5,832 bases of DNA. Origin: Oscillospiraceae bacterium (GTDB lineage Bacteria; Bacillota; Clostridia; Oscillospirales; Ruminococcaceae). Under the pieces are notes generated by a model. The model was given only the letters and a program-made list of their open reading frames with translations. It was not told the origin of the DNA and made no database searches. Within the stretch, counting starts at the first letter, position 1, and each line of letters starts with the position of its first letter. Where the stretch lies: contig JARBTU010000121.1 in the NCBI GenBank assembly GCA_029240015.1, positions 1 through 5,832 on the forward strand. Reading direction: 5' to 3'. A program made the translations under genes and the position numbers. Positions 1 to 5,241 of the stretch are shown piece after piece.

Positions 1-810
1 GCCCTGTTGATAACAGATCATCCATTTACACAAATCCTCTGCAGTTGAAAAAAAACCGCCGGTAGGAGCGATTCCTTCCGAAATGGGGTAGGACACAGGT
101 ATGGTACCCCCGTAAAACGGCAGAAATGGTTGCATATAATCCTTGCCATGTAATTCCGAAATACTCGGAAAGGTGTTTGTCATCTTAAGAGGAGTAAGAA
201 TCCATTCGTTTATATATTCGTTGTATGACTGCCCGGACACTATTTCGACCAAACGTCCGAGTATAAGATAGTTCATGTTCGAATATTCATACACAGTACC
301 GGGACTGTTTACAAGGGTGATGCGCAACGACCTGTCTACAACCTCCTTTAAAGAATACCTTTCGTTGTAGAGATACGGCGCACCTCCGGTTGATTTTGAA
401 ATGCCACTCGTATGCTGCAGCAGTTGACCAATCGTTATATCTGCATCATTCCCATTGTATATGGCACGTAAGTCAGGAATATATTGACTGATGGATGAAT
501 TTTCATCCATTTTACCATTCCCGATTAGTTGCCGTACTGCAAGCGCAGTGAATGTTTTGCTCACTGAGCCGATTGCATAAATATTATTTTTAGCACCGGA
601 TATGCCGAGTGACCCCTCACCGTAAGATTGCAAATAAACGATTTTTCCGTCTTTGACAATGCCGAGTGAAAGATTCGGTATTGCCACCTGCTTCATCTGC
701 CCCTCAAGGTATGAATCGATACTGTCGTAATGAACTGCGGCTTCTGTGACATTTATACAGCCAAAAAACAGGAGAACACTGATTATTACTGCTATTATTG
801 CCTTTTTCAT
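1..810 (-). CDS. Exported serine hydrolase, class C beta-lactamase/penicillin-binding-protein-like (3' end cut by window)
   Basis: This frame is open for 270 codons from ATG at 810 to the window edge, so the C-terminus is missing; family members usually have 350 or more residues. Residues 1-24 form a signal peptide: a KK pair, a hydrophobic run, then a plausible signal peptidase I site after TEA. The catalytic SxxK is SVSK at 82-85, the second motif YSN is at 176-178, and the family signature LLQHTSGI is at 130-137. A GGFFST-x-EDL stretch near the cut matches the region before the third (KTG-like) motif, which would lie outside the window. GAGGT at 824-820 lies 9 bases before the ATG. Seen: the motifs. 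Known: this family acylates the SxxK serine and includes AmpC-type lactamases, DD-peptidases and esterases. Inferred: an extracytoplasmic hydrolase acting on cell-wall peptides, beta-lactams or esters; true lactamase activity cannot be told from the sequence. This gene is richer in G+C than the kinase and TetR genes further along. Confidence 0.9.
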   Translation of the reverse strand, partial: MKKAIIAVIISVLLFFGCINVTEAAVHYDSIDSYLEGQMKQVAIPNLSLGIVKDGKIVYLQSYGEGSLGISGAKNNIYAIGSVSKTFTALAVRQLIGNGKMDENSSISQYIPDLRAIYNGNDADITIGQLLQHTSGISKSTGGAPYLYNERYSLKEVVDRSLRITLVNSPGTVYEYSNMNYLILGRLVEIVSGQSYNEYINEWILTPLKMTNTFPSISELHGKDYMQPFLPFYGGTIPVSYPISEGIAPTGGFFSTAEDLCKWMICYQQG

Positions 811-824
811 AAATCACCGACCTC

Positions 825-839
825 GGCATATAAAATGCC
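825..839 (-). repeat. Short hairpin in the 5' leader of the serine hydrolase gene
   Basis: GGCAT (825-829) and ATGCC (835-839) are perfect 5-bp inverted arms around a 5-base loop. They sit between a possible -10 (TATAAC, 852-847) and the ribosome binding site, touching the latter. This could be a protein-binding site or a minor RNA hairpin that tunes translation. The stem is short, so chance is possible. Confidence 0.3.
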
Positions 840-874
840 TATACTTGTTATATAATGAATATTTAAACACTGTG

Positions 875-908
875 TTACATACTTTGCCTTAAACACCAAA
901 GTATGTAA
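875..908. repeat. Perfect 12-bp inverted repeat between the GNAT and serine hydrolase genes
   Basis: TTACATACTTTG (875-886) is followed, after 10 bases, by its exact reverse complement CAAAGTATGTAA (897-908). It lies 20 bases past the stop codon of the acetyltransferase and upstream of the serine hydrolase promoter region. The stem is AT-rich and no T-run follows it on the minus strand, so it is not a textbook terminator. It may be a weak terminator or stabilising 3' hairpin for the acetyltransferase mRNA, or a binding site upstream of the hydrolase gene. Confidence 0.6.
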
Positions 909-928
909 AAAGATGGACTACCATATTC

Positions 929-1423
929 TCATAATCTCCACCATAAGGTTTCACCCGATCTGTATTGTGTAAAACCACATCGTTCTAAAATATGCTGTGA
1001 TGCAAAACCGTCAATATCTGTTTCGGCAATTACATGTGTAATTGCTTTTTGTTCAATAGCCCATTTGCACATAGCCTGTACAGCTTCAGTCATATATCCA
1101 TTATGTTCGAATTGCTTTCCAAGACCGTAGCCTATTTCAACCTCACCGTATTGATTCGGAGCACCCTTGAAATCGGCAGAGCCTACAACAACCCTATCGG
1201 ACTTGCGTATTAAAAACCAAAAACTTTGATACAAGTAATTTTCTTCATCGCTTTCGATAGAGTTTAACTGACCTTTCACAATGTCATGAAAATAACCTTG
1301 CATTGGTTCTGCTTTATAAGTACATTTTAATTCATTCTCTAGCGCAGGAATGTTTTCAACCCACAATTTGAGTTGCTGTGACGTGAGTGGGACCAGTTCT
1401 AATCTTTCAGTTGCTATATTCAA
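929..1423 (-). CDS. GNAT-family N-acetyltransferase (RimJ/RimL type), TTG start
   Basis: A 164-residue protein of the GNAT fold, which moves an acetyl group from acetyl-CoA to an amine (protein N-termini, antibiotics or small molecules). It opens with NIATERLELVPL, the usual first strand of RimJ/RimL-type acetyltransferases. It carries the central strand VVVGSADFKG (about 78-87), the EIGYGL strand (96-101), the acetyl-CoA pyrophosphate region QFEHNGYMTEA (104-114), and a late ILERCGF motif typical of the family. Length is normal. I place the start at TTG 1423-1421 because GAGGT at 1435-1431 sits 7 bases before it and the protein then begins exactly where relatives do. The in-frame ATG at 1444 and GTG at 1480 have no convincing binding site and would add 7 or 19 atypical residues. 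It is cytoplasmic. A possible leader peptide lies just upstream. The substrate cannot be inferred. Confidence 0.88.
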   Translation of the reverse strand: MNIATERLELVPLTSQQLKLWVENIPALENELKCTYKAEPMQGYFHDIVKGQLNSIESDEENYLYQSFWFLIRKSDRVVVGSADFKGAPNQYGEVEIGYGLGKQFEHNGYMTEAVQAMCKWAIEQKAITHVIAETDIDGFASQHILERCGFTQYRSGETLWWRL

Positions 1424-1429
1424 TTTATC

Positions 1430-1463
1430 AACCTCATCAAACATAATTAATCGGGGTGAAGTT
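1430..1463 (-). promoter_or_regulatory. Possible hairpin masking the acetyltransferase ribosome binding site
   Basis: On the minus-strand RNA, AACUUCA (1463-1457) can pair with UGAGGUU (1436-1430), giving 7 bp with one G-U pair and a 20-base loop. The second arm contains the GAGGU binding site that serves the TTG start. With the short ORF just upstream this resembles the layout of leader-controlled resistance genes. The helix is weak and the loop long, so this is only a candidate. Confidence 0.25.
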
Positions 1464-1481
1464 AGTAACAAAAGCCACACC

Positions 1482-1511
1482 TTAGCCTATTTTTACAATA
1501 TTAGTATTCAT
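1482..1511 (-). CDS. Possible 9-residue leader peptide or start of a lost gene, upstream of the acetyltransferase
   Basis: ATG at 1511 is preceded at 9 bases by GAGGT (within 1525-1521) and reads MNTNIVKIG before a TAA at 1484-1482. The stop lies 58 bases before the TTG start of the acetyltransferase. The initiation region is better than that of many real genes, yet the frame closes at once. Either it is a translated leader that affects the next gene, or it is the surviving 5' end of a gene whose body was removed. Its initiation region closely resembles that of the serine hydrolase gene, which favours shared ancestry of the two leaders. Confidence 0.35.
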   Translation of the reverse strand: MNTNIVKIG

Positions 1512-1546
1512 AAATTACCAACCTCACAATAAACACCTCATCTTTT

Positions 1547-1552
1547 ATTATA
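1547..1552 (-). promoter_or_regulatory. Probable -10 box for the acetyltransferase transcript
   Basis: TATAAT (1552-1547, minus strand) is a perfect -10 hexamer, about 36 bases before the 9-codon ORF. No good -35 is present; the best is TTATCC with an 18-base spacer (3 of 6 matches). The equivalent position upstream of the serine hydrolase gene holds TATAAC at 852-847. Confidence 0.4.
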
Positions 1553-1562
1553 TAAACTAAAT

Positions 1563-1754
1563 TCATCCCGGGATAACGATATCAAATATGAATGGAAAAG
1601 CTTCTACTTTTTTATTCATAAAGTCAACACGATAGCCTGTTCCGTCTTTATAGAAAAAGCCGTGATCTAGTTCAATTTTTATATAGCACTTATATAAACA
1701 ATCCTTTGCAAATAATTCACCCATAACTGTCATTGCTTTTTCGAAATCTGTCAT
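1563..1754 (-). pseudogene. Internally deleted pyridoxamine-phosphate-oxidase/Nim-like gene remnant (63 codons)
   Basis: The ORF runs from ATG 1754, with GAGGGG 7 bases upstream, to TGA. An ATG 15 bases earlier is in frame, but its AGGAG is only 2 bases away. Residues 1-17 (MTDFEKAMTVMGELFAK) look like the N-terminus of clostridial PNPOx-like split-barrel flavoproteins. The rest (about 24-52: a YIKIEL strand, DHGFFYKDGTGYRVDF, NKK) resembles the C-terminus of the same family, where a strand reading roughly 'L-x-DG-V-L-x-HGT-x-Y-x-IDF-x-NK' is usual. Relatives have about 130-150 residues, so some 80-90 central residues, including most of the flavin site, seem to be missing with the frame kept. 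Family matching is from memory. It lies 44 bases behind the reductase gene, so it would be co-transcribed with TetR and the reductase. If translated it may not fold; a genuine small protein remains possible. Confidence 0.55.
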
Positions 1755-1798
1755 AATAAAACCCCTCATATCTCCTGATGAGTGTATATGGGTAAATC

Positions 1799-2596
1799 TT
1801 ATTTTTTATAGGTAACCATATACTTCCTTCCGGCGATTTTCCCAATTATATAGAAAAGATGTCCGATTGGCTTTTTATAAAATGGGACAGGAATGGCGCT
1901 GTGGTATACACCTTTTTTTCTAGATTCCTCTGTCCAATAAACGCCGTCCTGTATTTCATATTCCGTACCTCTGACATATGCAAGAGACATACCTCTGAAT
2001 AAATTATATGGAATAAGCAACACACAAGAAGGGCTGTGCAATCTTCCCGATATTATATCTCTGTGAAATTTGTCTGTAATTTTCATGAGCTTTGAAGATG
2101 CTGCTTCGGTTATCTTATAATCATTCCAGCTATAAGTGGCTGCACTGAACTGGTAGCAACGGTTAAACCCAATCCCTTTCAAAAAGGATGCAATGCTTTT
2201 TGCTGCTGTCTTTGCTCCGACCCCTCCGGTGGTTGTAATAACAAGTGCTTTGCTTTGAAAAAAATATGGACGATGCAGCATAAAACAAACATGATCAAAC
2301 AGATTCTTTAACAATGCAGTTTCTCTCATGTTGTAAGTAGCGGATGCGAAGATGACACCGTCCGCATTCGTTATCTTCTCGATTATTGCTGCAATTTTTT
2401 CACTGTGCGGACATTTTTCGTGACCCAATCGAAAACAAGCGCTGCATCCACGACAAAACGGTAGATCCAGCTCCGCAAGATGAATGATATCAAACACTGC
2501 TAGACTATCTTTTAATTGAATGTCAAGAACAACCGCTTCTACTAACATCCATGTATTTCCTTTGTGAGGACTTCCGTTTATGATTAAGTATTTCAT
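1799..2596 (-). CDS. Flavodoxin-fold NAD(P)H-dependent oxidoreductase with iron-sulfur-flavoprotein-like cysteine motif
   Basis: A 265-residue cytoplasmic flavoprotein. MKYLIINGSPHKGNT (1-15) is the first strand and FMN-phosphate loop of the NADPH-dependent FMN reductase/flavodoxin_2 group. The segment SATYNMRETALLKNLFDH (around 90-107) is the second flavin loop, where relatives read S-P-x-Y. ITTTGGVGAK is the third. Cysteines 48, 51, 54 and 62 form CX2CX2CX7C, like the compact motif that binds a [4Fe-4S] cluster in archaeal and clostridial iron-sulfur flavoproteins. The protein is longer than simple FMN reductases (about 180-200) because of a C-terminal extension from about residue 195, rich in aromatic and basic residues. 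I chose ATG 2596: it follows the repressor stop by one base (TGA-T-ATG) with AAGG about 10 bases upstream, whereas TTG at 2605 adds only three residues. Coupling to a TetR gene suggests induction by a quinone, nitro-aromatic or similar compound (inference). Confidence 0.85.
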   Translation of the reverse strand: MKYLIINGSPHKGNTWMLVEAVVLDIQLKDSLAVFDIIHLAELDLPFCRGCSACFRLGHEKCPHSEKIAAIIEKITNADGVIFASATYNMRETALLKNLFDHVCFMLHRPYFFQSKALVITTTGGVGAKTAAKSIASFLKGIGFNRCYQFSAATYSWNDYKITEAASSKLMKITDKFHRDIISGRLHSPSCVLLIPYNLFRGMSLAYVRGTEYEIQDGVYWTEESRKKGVYHSAIPVPFYKKPIGHLFYIIGKIAGRKYMVTYKK

Positions 2597-2597
2597 A

Positions 2598-3158
2598 TCA
2601 AGCAAACCTTTCTACAATATCGTTTATAAAAACATCACGCTGCTCTTTATCATAAAAATCTATTGCTAAACTTTCATTCAAACAATCTTTTCTCAAAAAA
2701 GCTTCCTGTAAAACTGCGGTAATCATAAAGGCTTTCACTTTATATTCCTGTGTAATTTGACCGCCGGACAATCTCGTTGCAAAACCCATTACAGTTTTCA
2801 TTGTGTTATCCATTACTTTTGGCTGCTTTAAATCGCCTAGTATTGATACTTTTGATATTTGTTGATTTTCCATGAGAAAGTCCATTACCTGCTTAGCAAC
2901 AGTTTTAGTAGTTTCTATGAAGTCTTGGCATCCACTCAAGTCAGGCTGGAAAGCTCCTATAACCCCGCTGATAATTGTTTGCACACAAATTTCGATTAAA
3001 TTTTCCTTTGACATAAAATAATGGTTAACCAGTCCGACTCCAACGTTAGATCTTTCGGCAATTTTTCTTATTGTTATATTCTCAATAATTCCATCTGACT
3101 CTTGTATCAGGCAGATTGTTTGTTGAATGATGTTTTCTTTGCTTATATCTGATTTCAT
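2598..3158 (-). CDS. TetR/AcrR-family transcriptional repressor
   Basis: A 186-residue protein of normal TetR length. The N-terminal DNA-binding domain shows the family helix-turn-helix at about 29-55 (TIRKIAERSNVGVG then LVNHYFMSKENLI; the Y-F-x-S/N-K-E turn is characteristic). Residues from about 60 form the helical ligand-binding and dimer domain. The start is ATG 3158: GGAGG at 3170-3166 is 7 bases upstream, while the in-frame ATG at 3182 lies inside the operator and has no binding site. The gene is first in a unit with the flavin oxidoreductase, the two being separated by one base. A perfect palindrome sits over the transcription start, so the protein most likely represses its own operon and is released by a ligand that the reductase acts on (inference from layout). 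The ligand is unknown. Confidence 0.93.
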   Translation of the reverse strand: MKSDISKENIIQQTICLIQESDGIIENITIRKIAERSNVGVGLVNHYFMSKENLIEICVQTIISGVIGAFQPDLSGCQDFIETTKTVAKQVMDFLMENQQISKVSILGDLKQPKVMDNTMKTVMGFATRLSGGQITQEYKVKAFMITAVLQEAFLRKDCLNESLAIDFYDKEQRDVFINDIVERFA

Positions 3159-3172
3159 AGGCTCGCCTCCGT

Positions 3173-3191
3173 AATTGAACATTGTTCAATT
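3173..3191. promoter_or_regulatory. 19-bp palindromic operator for the TetR repressor
   Basis: AATTGAACA (3173-3181) and TGTTCAATT (3183-3191) are perfect 9-bp arms around one central T. The site begins two bases after the -10 box, covers the expected transcription start, and ends just before the ribosome binding site. That is the classic place for a TetR dimer to block RNA polymerase. Confidence 0.85.
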
Positions 3192-3193
3192 GT

Positions 3194-3222
3194 AGGATAC
3201 AATAAAACCTTTTTTTTGTCAA
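3194..3222 (-). promoter_or_regulatory. Sigma-A type promoter of the TetR-oxidoreductase operon
   Basis: On the minus strand a perfect -35 TTGACA (3222-3217) is followed by a 17-base spacer containing an A7 run, then -10 TATCCT (3199-3194; 4 of 6 matches). The transcription start should fall near 3187, inside the operator. Confidence 0.82.
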
Positions 3223-3286
3223 GCCTTTAACTAAAAGAAATAAATAGTTTTTTGATATATATAAAATGGTCCGCCAGCTGCATATA

Positions 3287-3323
3287 TCTTTTGTACTACT
3301 GGCACAGCTAGTAGTACAAAAGA
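3287..3323. repeat. Long perfect inverted repeat of unknown role
   Basis: TCTTTTGTACTACT (3287-3300) and AGTAGTACAAAAGA (3310-3323) are exact 14-bp arms. One G-T and two G-C pairs extend the stem inward to a 3-base loop (ACA), about 17 bp in all. It lies between the terminator of the upstream cluster and the TetR promoter. No T-run follows on either strand, so it is not a standard terminator. It could be a second 3' barrier, a recombination or protein-binding site, or a small RNA hairpin. Confidence 0.75.
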
Positions 3324-3329
3324 CAAAGA

Positions 3330-3366
3330 AAAAGTCGTTTGCTCATTAATGAACAAAGCGACTTTT
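3330..3366 (-). terminator. Rho-independent terminator of the NTase-methyltransferase/kinase cluster
   Basis: The minus-strand RNA forms AAAAGUCG/CGACUUUU at the base, one bulged C, then UUUGUUCAUU pairing with AAUGAGCAAA (one G-U) up to a tight loop. A U-rich tail (UUUUUCUUUGUCUUUU, counting the last bases of the stem) follows. It begins 8 bases past the stop of the 57-residue ORF. The outer stem is symmetrical enough to work in the plus direction as well, though with a shorter U-run. Confidence 0.85.
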
Positions 3367-3374
3367 CGAATTAT

Positions 3375-3548
3375 CTACCTATTAATATTTGGATTAAAAA
3401 TTTGTATTGCTGATAATTTATCTACGGCTTTTATTGGTTTTAGGGTTCTGCTAACAATACCCTCATAACCGTTGTTGATTTGCTCTATAATGTTTTCGTC
3501 AACTTTATATTTTACAATGGTTTCTGTAAACTTTTCCGGACAAGGCAT
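3375..3548 (-). CDS. Small 57-residue protein of unknown function
   Basis: ATG 3548 has AGGA about 10 bases upstream (3562-3559) and the frame runs to TAG just before the terminator, so the ORF fits neatly as the last gene of the cluster. The protein starts MPCPEKFTETIVKYKVDENI. It is charged and soluble, with alternating hydrophobics that suggest helices, and has no membrane segment or known motif. I do not recognise a family. It begins 20 bases after the kinase stop, in a different frame, so it is not a simple readthrough tail of the kinase. It may be a real small partner of the kinase and fusion protein, or the 3' end of a deleted gene that gained a start. Confidence 0.5.
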   Translation of the reverse strand: MPCPEKFTETIVKYKVDENIIEQINNGYEGIVSRTLKPIKAVDKLSAIQIFNPNINR

Positions 3549-3568
3549 AAACTTTTCTTCCTATTATT

Positions 3569-4054
3569 TTATCCTATTAAATTTCTAATTTCATTAACAA
3601 TTTGCTCTACTGTTTTATTATCGGTATTTATAATATAATCATTAGGATATGGAGCTAAGTGCAACCACTCAAAAGATACAGAGTTTTCATGGCCACGATT
3701 TTTATGTCTTTTAGCAAGTGTATTTTCGGAACAAGTTAATGTAAAGCCAATTACATCATATTTTTTTGCAGTTATATCTTCTAAAATTGGTTCTCTAATA
3801 GATTCATACATTACAACAACAGATGAAAATATTACATAATCAAAATCCGAGTTTAGATAGTTCGATAAAAGGAAAGACATACTTTTGTCGCCATTTCGTA
3901 GTCTTGGATCACTAATCGAAAATGGATTGACACACCAACACCAATCACCATCACAGAAAGCTGAGTTTTCGTAGGATTGAAACAATTTATCTGCTACTGT
4001 AGTTTTGCCAACACAAGGTGAACCGCTAATAATAATGAGTTTTTGTTTTGACAT
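3569..4054 (-). CDS. Small P-loop NTPase, putative kinase (AAA_33/chloramphenicol-phosphotransferase-like)
   Basis: A 161-residue protein with Walker A GSPCVGKTT at 11-19, directly after a hydrophobic first strand (KLIIIS). A DGDWCWCVNPF stretch at about 35-45 is where this kinase type places substrate-binding acids. Further on come the Walker-B-like strand FDYVIFSSVV, the core strand DVIGFTLTC, an arginine-bearing lid (ENTLAKRHKNRGH) and the terminal strand-helix IINTDNKTVEQIVNEI. Size and order match the small kinases (shikimate, gluconate, chloramphenicol 3-O-phosphotransferase) that transfer the gamma-phosphate of ATP to a hydroxyl group; the substrate here is unknown. Its ATG is 4 bases after the stop of the fusion gene and its AAGGAG lies inside that gene's last codons, so translation is coupled. 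It is cytoplasmic. The two tryptophans and two cysteines in DGDWCWC are notable and probably define the acceptor pocket. Confidence 0.82.
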   Translation of the reverse strand: MSKQKLIIISGSPCVGKTTVADKLFQSYENSAFCDGDWCWCVNPFSISDPRLRNGDKSMSFLLSNYLNSDFDYVIFSSVVVMYESIREPILEDITAKKYDVIGFTLTCSENTLAKRHKNRGHENSVSFEWLHLAPYPNDYIINTDNKTVEQIVNEIRNLIG

Positions 4055-4058
4055 TAGT

Positions 4059-5237
4059 TTAATGCTCCTTTTCCGCTACGATAATCCAAGCAAATTCTAA
4101 TTCTTTTTCACCAACAACTGCAAGACCTGCGTTCTTTATATACTGCATTATTTCTTGTGGTGTATCGGGGTAAATGGTTAGTGTTCGATTGCCGTAATCA
4201 ATTTTATTGCCCTTGTGTTCTTTGTCCAACGATAAAACAAACCGACCGCCGTTGTTTAGTAGCTCAGCATTTTTATTAATCACTTTTTGCTTTTCTTGGA
4301 TATGCAAAAAAGTGAGCGATGAGTAGATAACATCAAATTTTTCCGCAAATTCATATTCCAAAAAATCGGCACAAATAAGCGTTTTATTAATAAACTCTGC
4401 AAGGTTCTCTTCGGCTCGTTTAATGGTTTTTGGTGATATATCAATACCTGTAAAGTGCTTGCAGTATGGAATTGTTTTAATCGCTAACCGCCCTGTGCCG
4501 ACAGCAAATTCAAGGGCTGTTTTATTTTTATCAAGTAGTAATTCATCAATAAAAACTTGTCCGTCCCACTTGTCCATATAATCTCGCAAGACCTTCACAT
4601 CACGGACGGGGTCGATGTTTTCATCTATAAGTTTATCGTAATGGTTGATTAATTTGTTGGGTGCATATTTCCCCTTAAGCTCTTCTCTCGCCAAAGCAGT
4701 TATTCTGCCAATAAACTCGCTTTTGGCGGCGGTATAGCCGTCCCTGTCGTTCTCAAACTTCGTTAGTAATTTTTGTTTTAACTCGCCGTATTCTTTGGCA
4801 GTTTCGGGGTGTTCAATCAAATAATCTCTAAAATAGAAGTTATCCCAATCGTCAAGATGTCGCACATGAATATGAAATGCTTGTCCGACGAAACCCTGTG
4901 AAGTATAACCTTTTAAGTAAACGATTATATCCGATTTCGGGGTGTTTACAACATAACCCATATTGGTTAGTATCTCTGTAATAGATGTCAAATCTGTATC
5001 TTCCTTGACTTCAAGCAGAATATCAATCGTGGGTTTAGCTATCAAATTAGGCACAGCAGTGCTACCAATATGGCTAATACGCAAAACGGAATCGCCGAAT
5101 ATACCAAGCAAAAAATCTCGTTCTATAAGGTAACGCTCCGCATATAAAAGGTTATGATCGGCAATTATTATCGGAAACAACTTGCCCAATCTCTCCGCTT
5201 CATTTTCTGATGTTACATCACTAAAAATATCTCGCAT
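4059..5237 (-). CDS. Fusion of GrpB-family nucleotidyltransferase (UPF0157) and class I SAM-dependent methyltransferase
   Basis: A 392-residue two-domain cytoplasmic protein. Residues about 18-186 are a GrpB/UPF0157 domain: HIGSTAVP (56-63) and KPTIDI (68-73) form the nucleotidyltransferase-like G-S plus D-x-D-like core, and FHIHVRHL (121-128) and FRDYLIEHP (136-144) are family marks. After a short linker, residues about 198-392 are a Rossmann methyltransferase: a helical cap with HYDKLIDE, motif I ALEFAVGTGR (241-250), motif II GIDIS (264-268), ADF (290-292) and motif IV FDVIYSSLTFLHI (301-313). Each domain alone is common in Firmicutes. GrpB domains are related to the aminoglycoside nucleotidyltransferase fold, but their reaction is not well established. 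The start is ATG 5237, with AAGGGA about 10 bases upstream, 4 bases after the CPNC micro-ORF and 4 bases before the kinase. Inferred: the three proteins act on one substrate. Nothing in the sequence says whether that is a small molecule, an antibiotic or RNA. Confidence 0.9.
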   Translation of the reverse strand: MRDIFSDVTSENEAERLGKLFPIIIADHNLLYAERYLIERDFLLGIFGDSVLRISHIGSTAVPNLIAKPTIDILLEVKEDTDLTSITEILTNMGYVVNTPKSDIIVYLKGYTSQGFVGQAFHIHVRHLDDWDNFYFRDYLIEHPETAKEYGELKQKLLTKFENDRDGYTAAKSEFIGRITALAREELKGKYAPNKLINHYDKLIDENIDPVRDVKVLRDYMDKWDGQVFIDELLLDKNKTALEFAVGTGRLAIKTIPYCKHFTGIDISPKTIKRAEENLAEFINKTLICADFLEYEFAEKFDVIYSSLTFLHIQEKQKVINKNAELLNNGGRFVLSLDKEHKGNKIDYGNRTLTIYPDTPQEIMQYIKNAGLAVVGEKELEFAWIIVAEKEH

Positions 5238-5241
5238 ATTA

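Noticed and set aside
754..774. Cys18 of the serine hydrolase as a lipoprotein lipidation site
   Set aside because: The residues before it (LFFG) do not fit the lipobox L-[AS]-[GA]-C well, and a signal peptidase I site after TEA is at least as good.
825..908. Inverted repeats as integron attC sites, suggested by co-directed small genes
   Set aside because: No attC core (RYYYAAC/GTTRRRY pairs) or shared repeat between genes was found, and several genes have their own promoters and operon coupling.
1424..1480. GTG (1480) or ATG (1444) as the acetyltransferase start
   Set aside because: Neither has a suitable binding site, and the extra residues do not resemble the family; TTG 1423 has GAGGT at 7 bases and gives a normal N-terminus.
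1350..1532. A 60-codon plus-strand reading frame
   Set aside because: It lies opposite the start of the acetyltransferase and its leader, has serine/asparagine-rich low-complexity content and no binding site; it is a shadow frame.
1565..1574. Palindrome ATCCCGGGAT at the end of the PNPOx remnant
   Set aside because: It lies within the last codons and stop, is short and has no loop; likely chance.
2597..2605. TTG at 2605 as start of the flavin oxidoreductase
   Set aside because: It would overlap the repressor gene and add only three residues before the standard MKYLIINGSP start.
3375..5237. A Pnkp/Hen1-type RNA repair system
   Set aside because: A kinase, a methyltransferase and a nucleotidyltransferase are present, but the NTase is of GrpB type, not the ligase fold, and no phosphatase domain is visible; the likeness is only in the list of activities.
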